Assembly (NCBI GenBank): GCA_025997675.1
Contig: BNUX01000059.1
Location: 1 to 18,015, forward strand
Direction of reading: 5' to 3'
Length of the DNA: 18,015 bases
Source of the DNA: Spirochaetia bacterium
GTDB lineage: Bacteria > Spirochaetota > Spirochaetia > Treponematales > Breznakiellaceae
The notes beneath the pieces were generated by a model. The model saw only the letters and a list, made by a program, of their open reading frames with translations, did no database searches and was not told the origin of the DNA. Shown here one piece after another: positions 15,594 through 18,015 of the stretch (positions are counted from its first letter, which is position 1; the number at the start of each line of letters is the position of its first letter). The translations under genes and the position numbers were made by a program.

Positions 15594-15597
15594 ATCA

Positions 15598-16923
15598 ATG
15601 ACTAAAGAACAAGCAACACAGGCTATTCTTGACAATGTAAAAGAATACTATGAAACCTACATGCAAAAACCCGCATATAAGAATGGCGACCGTATCCCTT
15701 ACGCCTCCCGGGTTTTTGATGACCACGAGATGACCAACTTGGTTGATAGCGCCCTTGAGTTTTGGCTTACCTCGGGTAGGTATACCGAACAGTTTGAAAG
15801 GCAACTGGCCGAATACCTCAAAGTTCCTCATTGCTCCCTGGTTAACTCCGGTTCCTCGTCTAACCTCCTCGCCTTTATGGCTTTAACGTCACCCCTGCTA
15901 AAAGAACGGGCCATACAAAGAGGGGATGAAGTGATTACCGTTGCCGCCGGATTCCCTACTACCGTAACACCTATTATTCAGTATGGAGCCATCCCCGTCT
16001 TTGTGGACGTGACCATACCGCAATATAACATTGATGTATCCCTTTTGGAAAAAGCATATTCATCTAAAACAAAGGCAGTGATGCTGGCGCATACCTTGGG
16101 GAATCCCTTTGATTTGAAGGCGGTCAAATCTTTCTGTGATGTCCATAATTTGTGGCTGGTGGAAGATAACTGTGACGCATTGGGAACGACCTATACCATT
16201 GATGGTGATGAAAAGTTTACCGGGACGATTGGCGATATCGGGACATCAAGTTTCTATCCGCCGCATCACATGACCATGGGGGAGGGTGGGGCAGTGTATA
16301 CCGCAAACCCGTTGCTGCATAAGATAGTCCGCTCCCTGCGGGATTGGGGACGGGACTGTGTGTGTCCTTCCGGAAGGGATGATTTGTGCGGCCGTCGGTT
16401 TGACAAGCAATATGGCGAACTACCGCTTGGGTATGACCACAAATATGTATACAGCCACTTTGGGTATAACTTGAAGGCCACGGATATGCAGGCGGCCATA
16501 GGGTGCGCTCAGTTAGAAAAGTTTCCGGCTTTTGTGGAGCGGCGGCGGCATAACTGGCAGCGGCTGTATGATGGGTTACAGGGACTACAGGATAAGTTGA
16601 TACTACCCGAAGCGGTGTCCAATTCCCGGCCAAGCTGGTTCGGGTTTCTGATAACCTGCAAAGACGGAGTGAACCGGAATACGTTGGTACAACACCTTGA
16701 AGCAAACAACATCCAGACCCGGATGCTTTTTGCGGGGAATTTGGTAAAGCACCCTTGTTTTAATAAAATGCGGGAGAGTGGTGTAGGATATCGGGTGGTA
16801 GGGACGCTGGAGGTGACTGATCGAATTATGAACAACACCTTCTGGATTGGGGTGTATCCGGGTATGAGTGACGAAATGGTAGCTAGGATGATTAATGTGG
16901 TGAGGGATTATATTTCAACATGA
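15598..16923 (+). CDS. rfbH: CDP-4-keto-6-deoxyglucose 3-dehydratase (E1)
   Basis: RfbH (DdhC/AscC) is the PMP- and [2Fe-2S]-dependent enzyme that removes the C3 hydroxyl of CDP-4-keto-6-deoxyglucose, working with an E3 reductase. It has the aspartate aminotransferase fold, but the usual PLP-binding lysine is replaced by histidine: FYPPHHMTMGEGG with H223 at that position, the hallmark of E1. The iron-sulfur cysteines are visible: C192, then C254-x-C256-x7-C264. The spacing C192 to C254 is four residues longer than in the Yersinia/Salmonella enzymes because of an insertion near TIDGDEKFTG. The length of 441 is normal. ATG 15598 fits the family N-terminus; a GTG at 15586, seven bases after GGAG (15575-15578), is a good alternative. 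The partner reductase gene is not nearby. Confidence 0.95.
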   Translation: MTKEQATQAILDNVKEYYETYMQKPAYKNGDRIPYASRVFDDHEMTNLVDSALEFWLTSGRYTEQFERQLAEYLKVPHCSLVNSGSSSNLLAFMALTSPLLKERAIQRGDEVITVAAGFPTTVTPIIQYGAIPVFVDVTIPQYNIDVSLLEKAYSSKTKAVMLAHTLGNPFDLKAVKSFCDVHNLWLVEDNCDALGTTYTIDGDEKFTGTIGDIGTSSFYPPHHMTMGEGGAVYTANPLLHKIVRSLRDWGRDCVCPSGRDDLCGRRFDKQYGELPLGYDHKYVYSHFGYNLKATDMQAAIGCAQLEKFPAFVERRRHNWQRLYDGLQGLQDKLILPEAVSNSRPSWFGFLITCKDGVNRNTLVQHLEANNIQTRMLFAGNLVKHPCFNKMRESGVGYRVVGTLEVTDRIMNNTFWIGVYPGMSDEMVARMINVVRDYIST

Positions 16924-17882
16924 CAAAAACAGTATTGATAACAGGTGGAACCGGGTTTCTGGGCTCCTACTTAACATACGGATTATTGCATAATGGTTTT
17001 CATGTAGTTGTTTTAAAACGTAGCACCTCTGCTACATGGCGTATAATAGATTTTATAGATGAGGTCAAATGTTATGATATAGATATAGTAGGCATTGAAC
17101 CTGCATTTAAAGATCAATATATTGATACTGTCATTCATACTGCTTGCTGTTATGGAAGAAAGAATGAAAAGATAAGTGATATTGTTGATACCAATGTTAT
17201 GTTTGGAATCAATCTGCTTGAATACGCAGAAGTTTTCAATACCAATACATTCATAAATACCGATACTTTTTATGCAACTTCATTAATACCAAAATATAAA
17301 TCCTATGCCTTGTCAAAAAGACATTTTGTTGAATGGTTAAAACAGGCATCTAAAAAGGTAAAAATAGTGAACATGAAGCTGGAACATATGTATGGTCCTA
17401 AAGATGATAAAACAAAATTTATTCCATGGGTTTTAGATCAACTTGACCAAAATAAGAAAGAGATTAATCTGACAAGCGGTATACAAGAGCGTGATTTTAT
17501 CTACGTTACCGATGTCGTCTCTGCCTATAAAAAGATATTGGAATGTCACGATAAATTGGATACATTCAATGAATTTGACGTTGGAACAGGAAAATCGACA
17601 TCAGTAAAGCAATTTATTACTGAGCTTCATAGTCAATATAAAAAATTAAATCCGGAAAACATTACAGATCTTTTATTTGGAAAAATACCTCATTATGAAA
17701 ACGAACCGATGCATGTAACGGTAGATATCAATTCATTAATTAGTATTGGGTGGAAACCAGAAATATCTTTTAAAGAAGGGATACGGGGCATGCTTGCCGC
17801 CGCCCACCCCTCTTTTCCCTACCCGCCTCACCCTTCACTCTTTCAAACCCACTATTACTTCCAAACCAATACACAAATATAA
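16920..17882 (+). CDS. rfbJ: CDP-abequose synthase-like NAD(P)-dependent reductase
   Basis: This is a 320-residue short-chain dehydrogenase that most resembles CDP-abequose synthase RfbJ, which reduces C4 of CDP-4-keto-3,6-dideoxyglucose. Evidence: GGTGFLG (9-15), NTDTFYA (113-119), Y129 and K133 in YALSKRHF, NMKLEHMYGP (151-160), KFIPW, TSGIQERDFIYVTDVVSAY (185-203) and FDVGTG. These match RfbJ more closely than general sugar epimerases, and the position after rfbFGH agrees. Paratose synthase-like specificity cannot be ruled out. The ATG overlaps the rfbH stop (ATGA). The C-terminus is odd: after KEGIRGML the family normally ends within about ten residues, but here 28 more follow (AAAHPSFPYPPHP and on), coded by C-rich DNA almost free of G. 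This suggests the 3' end was replaced by recombination. Confidence 0.85.
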   Translation: MTKTVLITGGTGFLGSYLTYGLLHNGFHVVVLKRSTSATWRIIDFIDEVKCYDIDIVGIEPAFKDQYIDTVIHTACCYGRKNEKISDIVDTNVMFGINLLEYAEVFNTNTFINTDTFYATSLIPKYKSYALSKRHFVEWLKQASKKVKIVNMKLEHMYGPKDDKTKFIPWVLDQLDQNKKEINLTSGIQERDFIYVTDVVSAYKKILECHDKLDTFNEFDVGTGKSTSVKQFITELHSQYKKLNPENITDLLFGKIPHYENEPMHVTVDINSLISIGWKPEISFKEGIRGMLAAAHPSFPYPPHPSLFQTHYYFQTNTQI

Positions 17883-17950
17883 ATTAAAAACAAAAAAATT
17901 AACAATAAAAATATGATAGAGAAAAATATATAAATAAATAAACTAAAACA

Positions 17951-17969
17951 ATACAGTGATATACTGTAT
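17951..17969. repeat. Inverted repeat (7-base arms, 5-base spacer)
   Basis: ATACAGT and ACTGTAT are exact reverse complements separated by GATAT. The near-symmetric site could be an operator for a dimeric regulator or a weak hairpin. No T-run follows closely, so a terminator is unlikely. In such AT-rich DNA it may be chance. Confidence 0.45.
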
Positions 17970-17991
17970 ATTATATATACTCATAAAAAGT

Positions 17992-18007
17992 TAATTCGGA
18001 AGAATTA
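17992..18007. repeat. Inverted repeat (6-base arms, GGAA loop)
   Basis: TAATTC and GAATTA are reverse complements around GGAA. The stem is short and AT-rich. It could be a weak hairpin or part of a regulatory site for a gene to the right, or chance. Confidence 0.3.
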
Positions 18008-18015
18008 TTCTATAT

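Larger units (their letters stand above)
17883..18015 (+). other. AT-rich noncoding region after the cluster
   Basis: These 133 bases contain no convincing reading frame and are very rich in A and T. I see no GC-rich terminator hairpin after the last gene. Two short inverted repeats lie near the right edge. The region may hold the promoter of a gene beyond the window. Confidence 0.6.

Noticed and set aside
16217..16705. Long minus-strand open frame (162 codons) opposite rfbH
   Set aside because: It lies wholly inside rfbH, whose catalytic motifs are intact, and its translation is rich in Ser, Pro and His with no domain; it is an antisense shadow.
17883..18015. Rho-independent terminator after the last gene
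   Set aside because: No GC-rich stem followed by a T-run is present; the inverted repeats are AT-rich and far from a U tract.

Overview
The window is a single long run of same-strand genes for surface polysaccharide (O-antigen-type) biosynthesis and export. It comes from a bacterium I cannot place with certainty. The Wzm/Wzt-type ABC exporter, dTDP-L-rhamnose genes and CDP-3,6-dideoxyhexose genes of the Salmonella/Yersinia type point to a Gram-negative, LPS-like envelope. The mixed base composition and a long poly-C tract would fit a spirochaete such as Treponema or a similar anaerobe, but that is a guess.

Layout: (1) 1-126 is a short leader, possibly holding the start of a divergent gene. 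(2) 127-1195 is an intact family 2 glycosyltransferase followed directly by a broken, internally deleted second copy. (3) 1226-4446 is rmlA-rmlD-rmlB-rmlC, a complete dTDP-L-rhamnose pathway with stop/start overlaps or near-contacts throughout. (4) 4443-5971 is an ABC-2 polysaccharide exporter: a permease, and a short ATPase without the C-terminal glycan-binding domain. (5) 6040-11269 is an AT-rich block: a methyltransferase, a 1025-residue multidomain protein (kinase-like region, linker, GT2, GT4), and a second methyltransferase interrupted in frame by a run of 14 C. (6) 11322-13505 is a very AT-rich gene for a polytopic membrane protein, probably a GT-C glycosyltransferase. (7) 13532-17882 is rfbF-rfbG-rfbH plus an abequose-synthase-like reductase, giving CDP-3,6-dideoxyhexose. 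(8) 17883-18015 is AT-rich noncoding DNA with two small inverted repeats.

Working together: RmlABCD would supply dTDP-L-rhamnose and RfbFGH plus the RfbJ-like enzyme a CDP-3,6-dideoxyhexose. The GT2 and GT4 modules would build the chain on a lipid carrier on the inner face of the membrane. The methyltransferases and kinase-like region may methylate or cap it, Wzm/Wzt would export it, and the GT-C-like protein may add side groups on the outer face. The E3 reductase (rfbI/ddhD/ascD) needed with RfbH is not in the window.

Most notable: the poly-C tract, whose length change would cut off the C-terminal segment of a methyltransferase (a likely phase-variation switch); a linker shared between that segment and the 1025-residue protein; the WbdD-like arrangement of methyltransferase plus kinase-like region split over two overlapping genes and joined to two glycosyltransferase domains; and decaying or truncated parts (GT2 remnant, short RmlA, abnormal RfbJ tail) that suggest repeated recombination.
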